Shown here: positions 35,405-44,519 of the stretch, piece after piece | Layout of the letters: every line of letters starts with the position of its first letter | Numbering within the stretch: the stretch's first letter is position 1 | Assembly: GCF_031769195.1 (NCBI RefSeq) | Contig: NZ_JAVHNP010000004.1 | Location: 496,001-560,000, forward strand | Length of the DNA stretch: 64,000 nucleotides | Source of the DNA: Vreelandella sp031769195 | GTDB taxonomy: Bacteria > Pseudomonadota > Gammaproteobacteria > Pseudomonadales > Halomonadaceae | Direction: 5' to 3' | The notes under the pieces: generated by a model | Told to the model about the DNA's origin: nothing | Database searches by the model: none | The model's input: the letters and a program-made list of their open reading frames with translations, nothing else | Made by a program: the position numbers and the translations under genes

Positions 35405-35611
35405 GGTTAACGTCCCATCAGCCTAAAGTAGAAAAGTCATATCAGAATATAGAAAAAACCTAGGCGCCTCAAGCACGTAGTAAACTTACCTACGAAACGA
35501 CCGTTTTAGCTACATTCCCCTCAATTTCGAAACTTTTCTACGTTATTTGCTGCAACTTATGCATCAAGCCATCAGCTATAAAGGTTTCCTTATTGATGCA
35601 GCGCAGTATTT

Positions 35612-35628
35612 TTGGAAATAAATTCCAA
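35612..35628. promoter_or_regulatory. 17-base palindrome TTGGAA-N5-TTCCAA
   Basis: Perfect six-base arms TTGGAA and TTCCAA flank ATAAA. It lies about 210 bases upstream of the malic enzyme start, near the DnaA-box pair. Candidate operator, regulator unknown. Confidence 0.4.
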
Positions 35629-35644
35629 CAAAATCGAGACGCAG

Positions 35645-35682
35645 TTATCCACAGCAGGTTGCTACAAACACCCTGTGGAAAA
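35645..35682. promoter_or_regulatory. two inverted DnaA-box-like nonamers
   Basis: TTATCCACA at 35645-35653 is a perfect consensus DnaA box; TGTGGAAAA at 35674-35682 is TTTTCCACA on the other strand, a near-consensus box. They face each other 20 bases apart in a non-coding gap. Confidence 0.5.
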
Positions 35683-35817
35683 GCCGTTCAGACATTCAAG
35701 CAGACGCAGCAGAGAGGATGACACAGGTGATAAGGCACTAAGCACAAACGCACAGTTGCCGGTCAATCAGGCAATCGATGAATAAGATAGGTGCGAAAAT
35801 CGTCGCCGTTTAGGGAC

Positions 35818-35846
35818 AAAAAGCCCACGCCGTGGCGTGGGCTTTT
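35818..35846 (-). terminator. terminator of rpmE
   Basis: AAAGCCCACGCC and GGCGTGGGCTTT pair perfectly around GT, with a TTTTT run on the minus strand, 46 bases after the rpmE stop. Confidence 0.85.
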
Positions 35847-35891
35847 GCACAGAGCACAGTGTGTGCCTGCGATAGGCTAAATCCGTTAGGA

Positions 35892-36107
35892 TTAGCCGCG
35901 CTTGACTGCAGCGCCGAAACGCTTGTTGAAGCGCTCTACGCGGCCACCAGTGGTCGCTTGCTTCTGCTTACCCGTGTAGAAAGGGTGGCAGTTGGAGCAC
36001 ACGTCCAGAGAGAAGTCCTGACCAGAGGTAGAACCAACCTGGAAGCTTGCACCGCAAGAACAGTTGGCGGTGACCGTGTTGTAATTCGGGTGGATACCTT
36101 GTTTCAT
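35892..36107 (-). CDS. rpmE: 50S ribosomal protein L31, zinc-binding form
   Basis: The 71-residue protein starts MKQGIHPNYNTVTANCSCG and has the zinc cysteines of the C+ type (CSC near 16-18, CSNC near 37-40), followed by HPFYTGKQK. The C+ form is the zinc-replete version; a C-minus paralogue, if any, would be elsewhere. It is divergent from priA, as in E. coli, with its own terminator. Confidence 0.97.
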   Translation of the reverse strand: MKQGIHPNYNTVTANCSCGASFQVGSTSGQDFSLDVCSNCHPFYTGKQKQATTGGRVERFNKRFGAAVKRG

Positions 36108-36252
36108 CTTGAGCCTCGTAAGCTATATGCCGCCACCTGATCCATTGCCAGGCACCGCATACGGGTGTGAAAAAACTGCTAACCGGTTAGCCGCTTGATC
36201 CGATAGATTCAGTGCGGCCGCGCATTCTAGCAAACTAAACGCCGGAGGCCAA

Positions 36253-38508
36253 TTGTCCGATTCTGTTTCTGCTCTGCCATCACCGAAAGGCGTGCCCCAG
36301 GGCGCTTTTCAGGTGCTTAAGGTCGCGCTACCGTCGCCATTAAGGCGTCTGTTTGACTACTTACCCGCGCCGCGGGCACCCGCCTGTGGCTGGCAGCCGG
36401 GGCTGCGGGTTCGGGTGCCGTTTGGCCGTCGCGACGTGGTGGGCGTGGTGGTATCTCTGGCATCAGGCAGTGAATTGCCGCGCGCTCAGCTACGCGCCGT
36501 TAGCGAAGCGCTTGATGATGCCCCTTTACCCAGCGACTGGCAGTGGCTGTGCCATTTTGCAGCGCGTTATTACCAGCACAGCCTGGGCGATACCCTACAC
36601 CACGCCATGCCCGCCAGACTGCGCCAGGGTCACCCTATGGCAGGGCGCACGCAAACGCTTTGGCTTCCGCTGTCCAACGATGACACAGCGCTAGCGCGCG
36701 CGCCCAAGCAGGCCGAACTTTACGCACTGCTTCGCCAGCACCCCCATGGGCTACCGGGAAGGGCTGTCAGCGCCCATGGATTCACTCGGGATCAGCTATT
36801 AGCGCTACAAAAAAAAGGCTTTACCCAACCCAAAGAGATCACCCTCACCGCGACTCAGCCGACCGGTGGCAGCTTACTCGCCTCGCCGTCGCTGCCGCTC
36901 AACCGTGAGCAGGCCACGGCGCTGTCCGTGCTGCATGAAAAGCTCGATCGCTACCACCCATGCTTACTAGAAGGGGTCACCGGCAGCGGCAAAACCGAAA
37001 TTTATCTTCAGCTCATCGAGGCCCTTGCCGCCAAAGGGAAGCAGTCCTTAGTACTCGTGCCTGAAATCGGCCTTACGCCGCAAACCCTGGCGCGCTTTAA
37101 AAGCCGCTTTCGCGTGCCGGTGGTGGCGCTGCATTCGGGGCTAACCGACCCAGAGCGGCTAGACGTCTGGGAAGCCGCTGCCAGCGGCCGCGCGCTGGTC
37201 ATTATTGGCACCCGCTCGGCGATTTTTACCCCGCTGGCCAATCCTGGCGCGATCATCGTCGACGAGGAGCACGACGGCTCCTACAAACAGCATGACGGGC
37301 TGCGCTATCACGCTCGGGATTTAGCCGTTGCCAGGGCACACCACCACGGCATCCCGCTGCTATTGGGCAGCGCAACGCCTTCGTTTGAGAGCCTGCAGCA
37401 GGCGCTTTCCGGCGCGTATCGTCACCTGCGCCTCACCCAGCGCCCCAGCCGCCACCCGCCTGCCAAGTTAGAGCTGATCGACCTTCGCCACCAGCGCCGC
37501 CAGGGCGGGCTGCTGCCCAATGCCATCAAAGCGATCAAAAGCACGCTCGCGGCGGGCAAGCAGGCGCTTATCTTTATCAATCGACGCGGCTTTGCCCCCA
37601 GCCTAGCCTGCCACAGCTGCGGCTGGATGGCCGAATGCAGCCAGTGCGATGCGCGCATGACGCTACACCGCCAGCCGCCGCTACTGGCCTGCCACCACTG
37701 CGACAGCCGCCGCGCCCTGCCAGATGCCTGCCCAGACTGCGGCAGCGGCGACCTTCGCGCCCTCGGCAGTGGCACTGAACGCACGGAAGAAACCCTCCAA
37801 GGGCTATTCCCCGACACCACCGTTCACCGGATTGATCGCGACAGCACGCGTAAAAAAGAGAGCTTTGAGCAGGTGCTTAAAGAGATTCAGCGCGGCGAAC
37901 CCTGCCTACTGGTGGGCACCCAAATGCTCGCGAAGGGTCACCATTTACCGCATGTCACCCTAGTGGTGGTCGTTAATGCCGACGGTGGACTGTATGCAGC
38001 GGACTTTCGCGCCCTGGAGCACAGCGCCCAGCTTCTTGAACAAGTAGCCGGGCGCGCGGGCCGCGCCGCCCACCCTGGCCGCGTGCTGGTGCAAACCCTT
38101 CACCCGGATGACCCACACTTAGGCCAACTGGCCGAACACGGTTACGGCGCGCTGGCCCGCAACCTGCTGGAAGAGCGTCGCATTGCCAAGCTGCCGCCGT
38201 TTTGCTTTATGGCCCTGCTCCGCGTAGAGAGCCCACAAGAGCAGGCGGCCCTCGCCCTAGCTCAGCAAGCCGCACAGGCGCTTCGTCACTGGCTAACAGA
38301 AACCAACTTGCCGGTGCGCTGCCTAGGCCCCGTGCCCGCGCCCATGGAGCGCCGCCAAAACCGCTACCACTTACACGTCATGCTCACCGCAGACAAACGT
38401 AGCCACCGCCACGCCGCTGCCAACTGGCTGGTGCAGTGGCTGGAAGCCAACCGGGACGCACGCAAAGTTCGCTGGTCAATCGACATAGACCCCCAAACCC
38501 TGGCGTAG
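36253..38508 (+). CDS. priA: primosomal protein N' (replication restart helicase)
   Basis: PriA reloads the replisome at stalled forks. The 751-residue protein has the N-terminal 3'-end-binding domain (VALPSPLRRLFDYL), Walker A EGVTGSGKTEIYLQ, DEEH box IIVDEEHDGSYKQ, the zinc region with paired cysteines (CHSCGWMAECSQCD, CHHCDS, CPDCGSGDL), and motifs V/VI VGTQMLAKGHHLPHVTLVVV and QVAGRAGRAAHPG. The chosen start is TTG at 36253 with GGAGG four bases upstream, somewhat close; E. coli PriA begins about 18 residues later in the alignment, so a downstream GTG is possible. Confidence 0.95.
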   Translation: MSDSVSALPSPKGVPQGAFQVLKVALPSPLRRLFDYLPAPRAPACGWQPGLRVRVPFGRRDVVGVVVSLASGSELPRAQLRAVSEALDDAPLPSDWQWLCHFAARYYQHSLGDTLHHAMPARLRQGHPMAGRTQTLWLPLSNDDTALARAPKQAELYALLRQHPHGLPGRAVSAHGFTRDQLLALQKKGFTQPKEITLTATQPTGGSLLASPSLPLNREQATALSVLHEKLDRYHPCLLEGVTGSGKTEIYLQLIEALAAKGKQSLVLVPEIGLTPQTLARFKSRFRVPVVALHSGLTDPERLDVWEAAASGRALVIIGTRSAIFTPLANPGAIIVDEEHDGSYKQHDGLRYHARDLAVARAHHHGIPLLLGSATPSFESLQQALSGAYRHLRLTQRPSRHPPAKLELIDLRHQRRQGGLLPNAIKAIKSTLAAGKQALIFINRRGFAPSLACHSCGWMAECSQCDARMTLHRQPPLLACHHCDSRRALPDACPDCGSGDLRALGSGTERTEETLQGLFPDTTVHRIDRDSTRKKESFEQVLKEIQRGEPCLLVGTQMLAKGHHLPHVTLVVVVNADGGLYAADFRALEHSAQLLEQVAGRAGRAAHPGRVLVQTLHPDDPHLGQLAEHGYGALARNLLEERRIAKLPPFCFMALLRVESPQEQAALALAQQAAQALRHWLTETNLPVRCLGPVPAPMERRQNRYHLHVMLTADKRSHRHAAANWLVQWLEANRDARKVRWSIDIDPQTLA

Positions 38509-38652
38509 CGGACGGCACTTTCATCCACCGCTGCGCTCCCCCTAAGGGAATACGGCTTTGAAACTGCGCGCCAATTGCCGATAATGGACGCTTTGCCGCT
38601 GCATTATCTGGGCGCATGCACACGCCGCCACCGACGACATCCGGATATTTAA

Positions 38653-40338
38653 ATGAAAGATACGATTATTTCTCTGCTCGAAGGCGCGGTTGACGCGCTC
38701 AAGCACCAAGGCGTGCTGCCCAATGATTTAACTCCCGCCATTAAGGTGGACCCCACCAAAGATAAAGCCCACGGTGACTATGCCACCAACCTCGCCCTGA
38801 TGCTGGCGAAGCCTGCCGGTATCAAGCCCCGCGACTTGGCCGACCAACTGGTCGCGGCGCTGCCTGCTAGCGATGCGATTCAGAAAACGGACATTGCAGG
38901 CCCCGGGTTTATCAACTTTTTTGCCGCCGCGGACGCCGCTGCACAAATCGTCGCACAGGTGCTGGATAGTGGCGATGCGTTTGGCCGCAGCCTAGTGGGC
39001 AAAGGCGAAAAAGTGCAGGTGGAGTTTGTTTCTGCTAACCCCACTGGCCCGCTTCACGTCGGCCATGGCCGAGGTGCCGCCATTGGCGATAGCCTGTGCC
39101 GCCTGCTCGAAGCCACCGGCTACGACGTCACCCGCGAGTTCTACTACAACGATGCGGGTGCCCAGATTAAAAATTTGGCGCTCTCCGTGCAGGCCCGCAC
39201 CAAAGGCCTCGGCCCGGACGATGCCAGCTGGCCAGAAGATGGCTACCGCGGCGAGTACATCGTCGATGTGGCCAACGACTACATGGCTGGCAAAACGGTT
39301 ACTGCAGATGACCGGGAAGTGACCGCCAAAGCCGATGCTGATGATCTAGACGCTATTCAAGCGTTTGCCGTTGCCTGGCTGCGCCGCGAGCAGGATTTAG
39401 ACCTCAAAGCCTTTGGCGTTGAGTTTGACGTCTACTTCCTGGAGTCCTCGCTTTACGAAAATGGCAATGTCGATGCCACGGTCGAGAAGCTAGTCGCCAA
39501 CGGCCACACCTATGAAGAGGATGGCGCGATGTGGCTTCGCACCACCGACTTTGGCGATGACAAAGACCGCGTGATGCGCAAGCGCGAAGGGGGCTACACC
39601 TACTTCCTGCCCGATGTCGCTTATCACTTGAACAAGTGGCAGCGCGGTTTCAAAACCGTGATTAATGAGCAGGGTGCTGACCACCACTCCACCGTGACAC
39701 GGGTGCGGGCAGGCCTGCAGGCGCTGGGCGAAGGCATTCCCAAGGGCTGGCCCGATTACGTGCTGCACCAAATGGTGATGGTGACCCGCTCAGGCGTCGA
39801 GGTAAAACTATCTAAGCGCGCCGGTAGCTATGTCACCATTCGCGATTTGATTGACGAAGTAGGCCGTGATGCAACGCGCTTCTTCCTGGCCGCTCGCCGC
39901 GCCGATTCACAGCTGACCTTTGATATCGATTTAGCCCGCTCACAGTCAAACGACAACCCGGTGTACTACGTTCAGTACGCCCATGCGCGGGTATGCAGCA
40001 TGCTGCGCAAAACAGAAGACGCGGGCCAACCCTTTGACCACAGCGTCGCCATGGCGAATTTAGCGCTCCTGGATAGCGATCAGGAAAAAGCCGTTCTAAA
40101 CCGTTTGGCGCGTTACCCCGAAGTGATCGAAAACGCCGCAAAAAACCGCGAACCCCAGCAAGTAGCCCAATACCTGTTGGATTTAGCGGGCGATTTCCAC
40201 ACCTGCTACAACGCGGTCAAAGTCATGGTCGACGACGATACGCTGCGCAATACCCGCCTGGCGCTGGGCTTGGCGACTCGCCAAGTACTGCGTAATGGCC
40301 TGGATCTGATGGGTGTTAGCGCACCCGAGGAGATGTAG
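38653..40338 (+). CDS. argS: arginyl-tRNA synthetase
   Basis: The 561-residue class-I synthetase has an N-terminal Add-1 domain, the HIGH-type motif ANPTGPLHVGHGRGAAIGDS, VEFVSANPTG just before it, the KMSKS-equivalent VKLSKRAGSYVTIRDL, and a C-terminal DALR anticodon-binding domain (VQYAHARVCSMLRK). Length is close to E. coli ArgS (577). The ribosome site is weak. It is followed three bases later by the ftsN-like gene whose ribosome site lies in its last codons. Confidence 0.97.
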   Translation: MKDTIISLLEGAVDALKHQGVLPNDLTPAIKVDPTKDKAHGDYATNLALMLAKPAGIKPRDLADQLVAALPASDAIQKTDIAGPGFINFFAAADAAAQIVAQVLDSGDAFGRSLVGKGEKVQVEFVSANPTGPLHVGHGRGAAIGDSLCRLLEATGYDVTREFYYNDAGAQIKNLALSVQARTKGLGPDDASWPEDGYRGEYIVDVANDYMAGKTVTADDREVTAKADADDLDAIQAFAVAWLRREQDLDLKAFGVEFDVYFLESSLYENGNVDATVEKLVANGHTYEEDGAMWLRTTDFGDDKDRVMRKREGGYTYFLPDVAYHLNKWQRGFKTVINEQGADHHSTVTRVRAGLQALGEGIPKGWPDYVLHQMVMVTRSGVEVKLSKRAGSYVTIRDLIDEVGRDATRFFLAARRADSQLTFDIDLARSQSNDNPVYYVQYAHARVCSMLRKTEDAGQPFDHSVAMANLALLDSDQEKAVLNRLARYPEVIENAAKNREPQQVAQYLLDLAGDFHTCYNAVKVMVDDDTLRNTRLALGLATRQVLRNGLDLMGVSAPEEM

Positions 40339-40341
40339 TCC

Positions 40342-41100
40342 ATGGCCAGCCCGCGTACTAAGCCCACTCGCCGTGGAGCCACGTCGCAGCGTAAGTCCGC
40401 CCGCCGCTCAGGGGGCGGGCTACGTATACCTGGCTGGCTGTGGGGGATTGCAGGGGTCGCCGCTGGTTTTTTCCTCGCCCAGCACCAGCACGGCACCGCG
40501 CCTTGGCAAGAGCAGCAGGAGGTCCCTCAAGCAACGGTACTGCCGAAACCCTCAGGTGGCGAAGAGCGCAGCGCAGCGCGGCAAACCGAAACGCCCGCTG
40601 AGCCTTCCATGCCCACGTTTGAGTTCTACACGCTGCTGCCTGAGACCGAAGTCATTGCCCCCGGCGGGGCCATTCCCTCGACGATCACGCCGCCGACCGT
40701 CGCGGCCAGTGATACAGACGCAAGCGATACAGCAACCAATAGCACCGATGCCGCCACCAGCAGCGCGGACGATGACCCCATTGCTCAGGTGATTGCCGCC
40801 AACACGCGCCCCAACGAGCAGGCGGCGGCCGCTCAGCAGACCCCTGCAGCCAGCCCCAGTACGCCCAACCGCTATATGCTGCAAGCCGCTTCGTTTCGTG
40901 AAATTGGCGACGCCGAACAGCTGCGCAGCCGACTACGTAACTTAAGCCTGCTGGCCCAGATCAGTGAGGTGCAGGCCAATGGTGACACTTGGCACCGGGT
41001 TCAGGTCGGCCCTTACGATGATACCCGCGAGCTCAACCGCGCCCAGGACCTGATGAGCACGCAGGGCATCGAGCCACTGCTGATTCAGCTACAGAATTAG
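40342..41100 (+). CDS. ftsN: SPOR-domain protein, FtsN-like
   Basis: The 252-residue protein has a basic cytoplasmic N-terminus (RTKPTRRGATSQRKSARR), one membrane helix (WLWGIAGVAAGFFLA, about 33-47), a long Ala/Thr/Pro-rich periplasmic linker, and a C-terminal SPOR domain (NRYMLQAASFREIGDAEQLR to the end) that binds denuded septal glycan. This plan and its place before hslVU, as in E. coli and Pseudomonas, point to the divisome activator FtsN. The essential short periplasmic motif cannot be confirmed by eye, so a different SPOR protein remains possible. Confidence 0.85.
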   Translation: MASPRTKPTRRGATSQRKSARRSGGGLRIPGWLWGIAGVAAGFFLAQHQHGTAPWQEQQEVPQATVLPKPSGGEERSAARQTETPAEPSMPTFEFYTLLPETEVIAPGGAIPSTITPPTVAASDTDASDTATNSTDAATSSADDDPIAQVIAANTRPNEQAAAAQQTPAASPSTPNRYMLQAASFREIGDAEQLRSRLRNLSLLAQISEVQANGDTWHRVQVGPYDDTRELNRAQDLMSTQGIEPLLIQLQN

Positions 41101-41144
41101 CCAGCCGGGCTTAGCAGGCCCGCTTTATCTTGATGGCTTTCGCT

Positions 41145-41184
41145 TGCGGGCGGTTGATTTTTTATCAGCCGCCCGCATTTTGTT
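41145..41184 (+). terminator. terminator after the ftsN-like gene
   Basis: TGCGGGCGGTTGAT and ATCAGCCGCCCGCA form a 14-base stem with one G-U pair and a TTTTT loop, followed by TTTTGTT; it separates argS-ftsN from hslVU. Confidence 0.8.
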
Positions 41185-41261
41185 GGGAATCGCTTTTTTT
41201 ACGGCCGCCCAGGGTGGCCGATCAGTCATCGGGAGCACGTCTCCCCCAAGGAGTTATCTCC

Positions 41262-41795
41262 ATGACCACCATTGTTTCTGTTCGCCGCGGTAACCAGGTA
41301 GCCCTCGCAGGCGATGGCCAAGTTTCCCTTGGCAACACCGTGATGAAAGGCAATGCCAGCAAAGTTCGCCGCCTGTACCGTGGCAAAGTGCTAGCCGGTT
41401 TTGCCGGGGGCACCGCGGATGCCTTTACCCTGTTTGAGCGTTTTGAAGCGCAGCTTGAAAAGTATCAGGGCCACCTCACCAAAGCCGCCGTTGAACTTGC
41501 TAAAGATTGGCGCACCGACCGCGCCCTGCGCCGTCTAGAGGCCCTCTTGGCCGTGGCTGACCACAGCGCCTCGCTGATCATTACCGGTAACGGCGATGTG
41601 GTTGAGCCGGAACGCGGCATTATTGCGATTGGCTCAGGCGGTAACTTTGCCCAGGCCAGCGCCCGCGCCTTGCTGGAGAACACCGAGCTTTCTGCTCGGG
41701 AAATTACCGAAAAATCCCTCGCCATCGCTGGTGACATCTGTGTATTCACCAATCACCACGTGACGCTCGAAGAGCTGAACATCAACGAACGTTGA
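41262..41795 (+). CDS. hslV: ATP-dependent protease subunit HslV
   Basis: HslV is the N-terminal-threonine peptidase of the HslUV (ClpQY) protease. The 177-residue protein reads MTTIVSVRRGNQVALAGDGQVS, with Thr2 as catalytic residue after Met removal, and contains KVRRLYRGKVLAGFAGGTADAF and AIGSGGNFAQASARALLE. The ATG at 41262 follows AAGGAG by eight bases; an upstream extension of the frame would bury the catalytic threonine and is excluded. hslU follows after 10 bases. Confidence 0.97.
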   Translation: MTTIVSVRRGNQVALAGDGQVSLGNTVMKGNASKVRRLYRGKVLAGFAGGTADAFTLFERFEAQLEKYQGHLTKAAVELAKDWRTDRALRRLEALLAVADHSASLIITGNGDVVEPERGIIAIGSGGNFAQASARALLENTELSAREITEKSLAIAGDICVFTNHHVTLEELNINER

Positions 41796-41805
41796 GGCCA
41801 AGTTA

Positions 41806-43128
41806 ATGACCCAGATGACACCCCGCGAAATCGTCCATGCGCTGGACCAGTACATCATCGGCCAGCAAGATGCTAAACGCGCCGTTGCGATTGCCCTGCG
41901 TAACCGCTGGCGCCGTATGCAGCTCGATGACGACCTGCGCCCGGAAGTCACGCCCAAAAACATTCTGATGATCGGCCCTACCGGCGTTGGTAAAACTGAA
42001 ATTGCCCGCCGCTTGGCGAAGCTGGCCCGTGCGCCGTTTATCAAGGTAGAAGCCACCAAGTTCACCGAAGTGGGCTACGTGGGCCGCGACGTTGAGTCGA
42101 TCATCCGCGACCTGATGGAAGCGGCGATCAAAATGGTCCGCGAGCACGCCAAGGAAGAAGTCGGCCACCGCGCCGAAGACGCCGCTGAAGACCGTGTACT
42201 CGACGCCCTGCTGCCGCCGCCCCGTGGCCAGGAAGACAAGCCCCGCGAAGATAACGGCACCCGTCAGACCTTCCGCAAGAAACTGCGCGAAGGCCAGTTA
42301 GACGATAAAGAGATCGATATTGAGGTCTCCTCCCACGGCCAAGGCATCGACATCATGACCCCGCCGGGCATGGAAGAGATGACCAGCCAACTGCAGAGCC
42401 TGTTCTCTAACATGGGTCAGCAAAAGCGTGAGCAGCGCCGCGTGACCGTGAAAGAGGCGCTGGTGCTACTGCGTGACGAAGAGGCTGGCAAGCTGGTCAA
42501 CGAAGAAGAGATCAAAGCCCGCGCGGTAGAAGCCGTTGAGCAGCATGGGATTGTGTTCTTGGATGAGATCGACAAAGTCGCCAAGGGCAGCGGTCAGTCC
42601 AGCGGGGGCGAAGTCTCCCGTGAAGGTGTGCAGCGTGATCTGCTGCCGCTGATTGAAGGCTCGACGGTGTCGACCAAGTACGGCATGGTCAAAACAGATC
42701 ACATTCTGTTTATCGCCTCCGGTGCTTTCCACCTGTCGCGTCCTTCGGATCTCATTCCGGAGCTGCAAGGTCGTCTGCCGATTCGCGTCGAGCTGGATGC
42801 ACTGACGCCGGGCGACTTCAAGCGGATTCTCACTGAGCCCTCCGCGTCACTGACCAAGCAGTACCAAGCGCTGCTGGCGACCGAAGGGTTGGACCTTGAG
42901 TTTACGCCGGACGGTATTGAGCGTATTGCCGAAATCTCCTGGCAAGTGAACGAAGGCACTGAAAACATCGGTGCGCGCCGCCTGCACACCGTGCTGGAGC
43001 GCCTCTTGGAAGAGGCCTCGTTCAAGGGCGGTGATATGGATAGCCCCTTGGTGATTGACGCCGACTACGTCAATGCCCAGTTAGGCGAGCTGGCGGTCGA
43101 CGAAGACCTGTCGCGCTATATTCTCTAA
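41806..43128 (+). CDS. hslU: ATP-dependent protease ATPase subunit HslU
   Basis: HslU is the AAA+ unfoldase that feeds HslV. The 440-residue protein shows MTPREIVHALDQYIIGQQDAKRAVA (core YIIGQQDAKRAVA), Walker A GPTGVGKTEIARRLAKLA, the GYVGRDVESIIRDL pore loop, Walker B IVFLDEIDKVA, GRLPIRVELDAL, and the C-terminal LSRYIL that docks into HslV. Length matches E. coli (443). GAGG lies eight bases before the ATG. A terminator follows. Confidence 0.98.
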   Translation: MTQMTPREIVHALDQYIIGQQDAKRAVAIALRNRWRRMQLDDDLRPEVTPKNILMIGPTGVGKTEIARRLAKLARAPFIKVEATKFTEVGYVGRDVESIIRDLMEAAIKMVREHAKEEVGHRAEDAAEDRVLDALLPPPRGQEDKPREDNGTRQTFRKKLREGQLDDKEIDIEVSSHGQGIDIMTPPGMEEMTSQLQSLFSNMGQQKREQRRVTVKEALVLLRDEEAGKLVNEEEIKARAVEAVEQHGIVFLDEIDKVAKGSGQSSGGEVSREGVQRDLLPLIEGSTVSTKYGMVKTDHILFIASGAFHLSRPSDLIPELQGRLPIRVELDALTPGDFKRILTEPSASLTKQYQALLATEGLDLEFTPDGIERIAEISWQVNEGTENIGARRLHTVLERLLEEASFKGGDMDSPLVIDADYVNAQLGELAVDEDLSRYIL

Positions 43129-43153
43129 GCGTTACTATCGGTATAGCCACCGG

Positions 43154-43185
43154 CAGCCTGCTCGCTTTGCGGGCAGGCTGTTTTT
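43154..43185 (+). terminator. terminator of hslVU
   Basis: CAGCCTGCTCGC and GCGGGCAGGCTG form a 12-base stem with one G-U pair and a TTT loop, followed by TTTTT, 25 bases after hslU. Confidence 0.88.
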
Positions 43186-43215
43186 GCTACTTATCGTGAC
43201 GAGGTTCCCGTATTT

Positions 43216-43599
43216 ATGAACGCCCCTACTCCCACACGGGTTCACTACCATAAACAGGCTCGCGAACTGGAGCTTGGCTATGCCAACGGTGATACCTATC
43301 GACTGCCCGTTGAATTTTTAAGGGTGTACTCACCGTCTGCCGAAGTGCGCGGCCACGGCGGGGATACGGCCGTGCTGCAAGTCGGTCAAAAGGAAGTCGG
43401 CCTGCAGAACATTACTCAGGCTGGTAACTACGCGCTCAAACTGCACTTTGATGACGGCCACGACAGCGGCCTCTTTAGCTGGAACTACCTGTTTGATCTT
43501 GCCACGCACCAAGACGCGTATTGGCAGAACTATCTCAAACGCTTGGAAGAGGCAGGTGCCTCCCGAGAGCCTGCGGGTATCCAATTTAAGCAGCTGTGA
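43216..43599 (+). CDS. DUF971 (gamma-butyrobetaine hydroxylase-like N-terminal domain) protein
   Basis: The 127-residue protein is made of a single DUF971-type domain: LELGYANGDTYRLPVEFLRVYSPSAEVRGH, with the GNYALKLHFDDGHDSGLFSWNYL signature (core HFDDGHDSGLFSW). The same domain forms the N-terminus of gamma-butyrobetaine hydroxylases, where it binds zinc, but here no oxygenase domain follows. Relatives are commonly found between hslU and ubiE in this group; I know no established function. The ribosome site is GAGG at a rather long spacing. Confidence 0.85.
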   Translation: MNAPTPTRVHYHKQARELELGYANGDTYRLPVEFLRVYSPSAEVRGHGGDTAVLQVGQKEVGLQNITQAGNYALKLHFDDGHDSGLFSWNYLFDLATHQDAYWQNYLKRLEEAGASREPAGIQFKQL

Positions 43600-43720
43600 C
43601 GCGCCGCCCCAGGTGAAGCGCAGACAAATTGGGGTCGGGAAGGCTACAATGTTGCCAACCATTTATTGCGATGACCTAACGGTCGACAACTACCGCCTCG
43701 AACTCGGGAGCTAAAGCCCC

Positions 43721-44476
43721 ATGAGCCCCACCGAAAAGCGCACTACCCATTTCGGCTACCAAGAAGTGCCGGTCGACGAGAAAGCCTCTCGCGTGGCCGA
43801 TGTGTTCCACTCCGTGGCTGCCCGCTATGACGTGATGAACGACCTGATGTCCATGGGCATTCACCGGGTCTGGAAGCGACTCACCATTGAGCGTGCCGGC
43901 GTTCGCCCAGGGCACCATGTGCTGGACATCGCTGGCGGCACGGGCGATCTCACCCTGAAGTTTTCCCGCTTGGTGGGCCCGCGCGGCAAAGTCGTCTTGG
44001 CCGATATCAATGCCTCCATGCTACGCGTTGGCCGCGACAAGCTGATGGATAACGGCGTGGGTGGCAACGTAGAGTACGTGCAGGCCAATGCGGAGTGCCT
44101 GCCCTTCCCGGATAACAGCTTCGACTGCATCACCATTGCCTTTGGCTTACGTAACGTCACGGATAAAGATGCCGCGCTGCGCTCCATGGCGCGGGTATTA
44201 AAGCCGGGTGGCCGTCTGCTGGTGCTGGAATTTTCCAAACCCAATAACCCGCTGCTCTCTAAAGCGTATGACGAATACTCCTTCCGGCTGCTGCCCAAAA
44301 TGGGCGAACTGGTGGCGGGCGATGGCGAGAGCTATCGCTATCTTGCCGAGTCGATCCGTATGCATCCGGATCAGGAAACCCTGAAAGGCATGATGGAAGC
44401 GGCGGGTCTTGAGCGGGTCGAGTACACCAACCTCACCGGTGGCATTGTCGCTCTGCACCGTGGCATCAAGCTATGA
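43721..44476 (+). CDS. ubiE: ubiquinone/menaquinone C-methyltransferase
   Basis: UbiE methylates the benzoquinol ring C2 in ubiquinone synthesis using S-adenosylmethionine. The 251-residue protein has THFGYQEVPVDEKASRVADV, YDVMNDLMSMGIHRVWKR, AdoMet motif VLDIAGGTGDLTLKFS, and the signatures NSFDCITIAFGLRNVTDKD and GGRLLVLEFSKP. Length equals E. coli UbiE (251). It heads a ubiE-ubiJ-ubiB cluster. Confidence 0.97.
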   Translation: MSPTEKRTTHFGYQEVPVDEKASRVADVFHSVAARYDVMNDLMSMGIHRVWKRLTIERAGVRPGHHVLDIAGGTGDLTLKFSRLVGPRGKVVLADINASMLRVGRDKLMDNGVGGNVEYVQANAECLPFPDNSFDCITIAFGLRNVTDKDAALRSMARVLKPGGRLLVLEFSKPNNPLLSKAYDEYSFRLLPKMGELVAGDGESYRYLAESIRMHPDQETLKGMMEAAGLERVEYTNLTGGIVALHRGIKL

Positions 44477-44519
44477 CGCAGCAGCTCCAAGCGATAAACC
44501 CCTGGACTACGAGGTCGGC

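Larger units (their letters stand above)
35405..35817. other. long gap between the malic enzyme gene and rpmE, no gene seen
   Basis: No coding frame with a ribosome site was found. The gap is AT-richer than its surroundings. It contains an imperfect GTAG...CTAC dyad near 35476-35494 that partly resembles the aceE operators, a 17-base palindrome at 35612-35628 and two inverted DnaA-box-like nonamers at 35645-35682. Confidence 0.6.

Noticed and set aside
35405..35891. Replication origin because of DnaA boxes
   Set aside because: Only two boxes are seen, no dnaA/dnaN/gidA neighbourhood and no AT-rich 13-mers; a titration or regulatory site is more reasonable.
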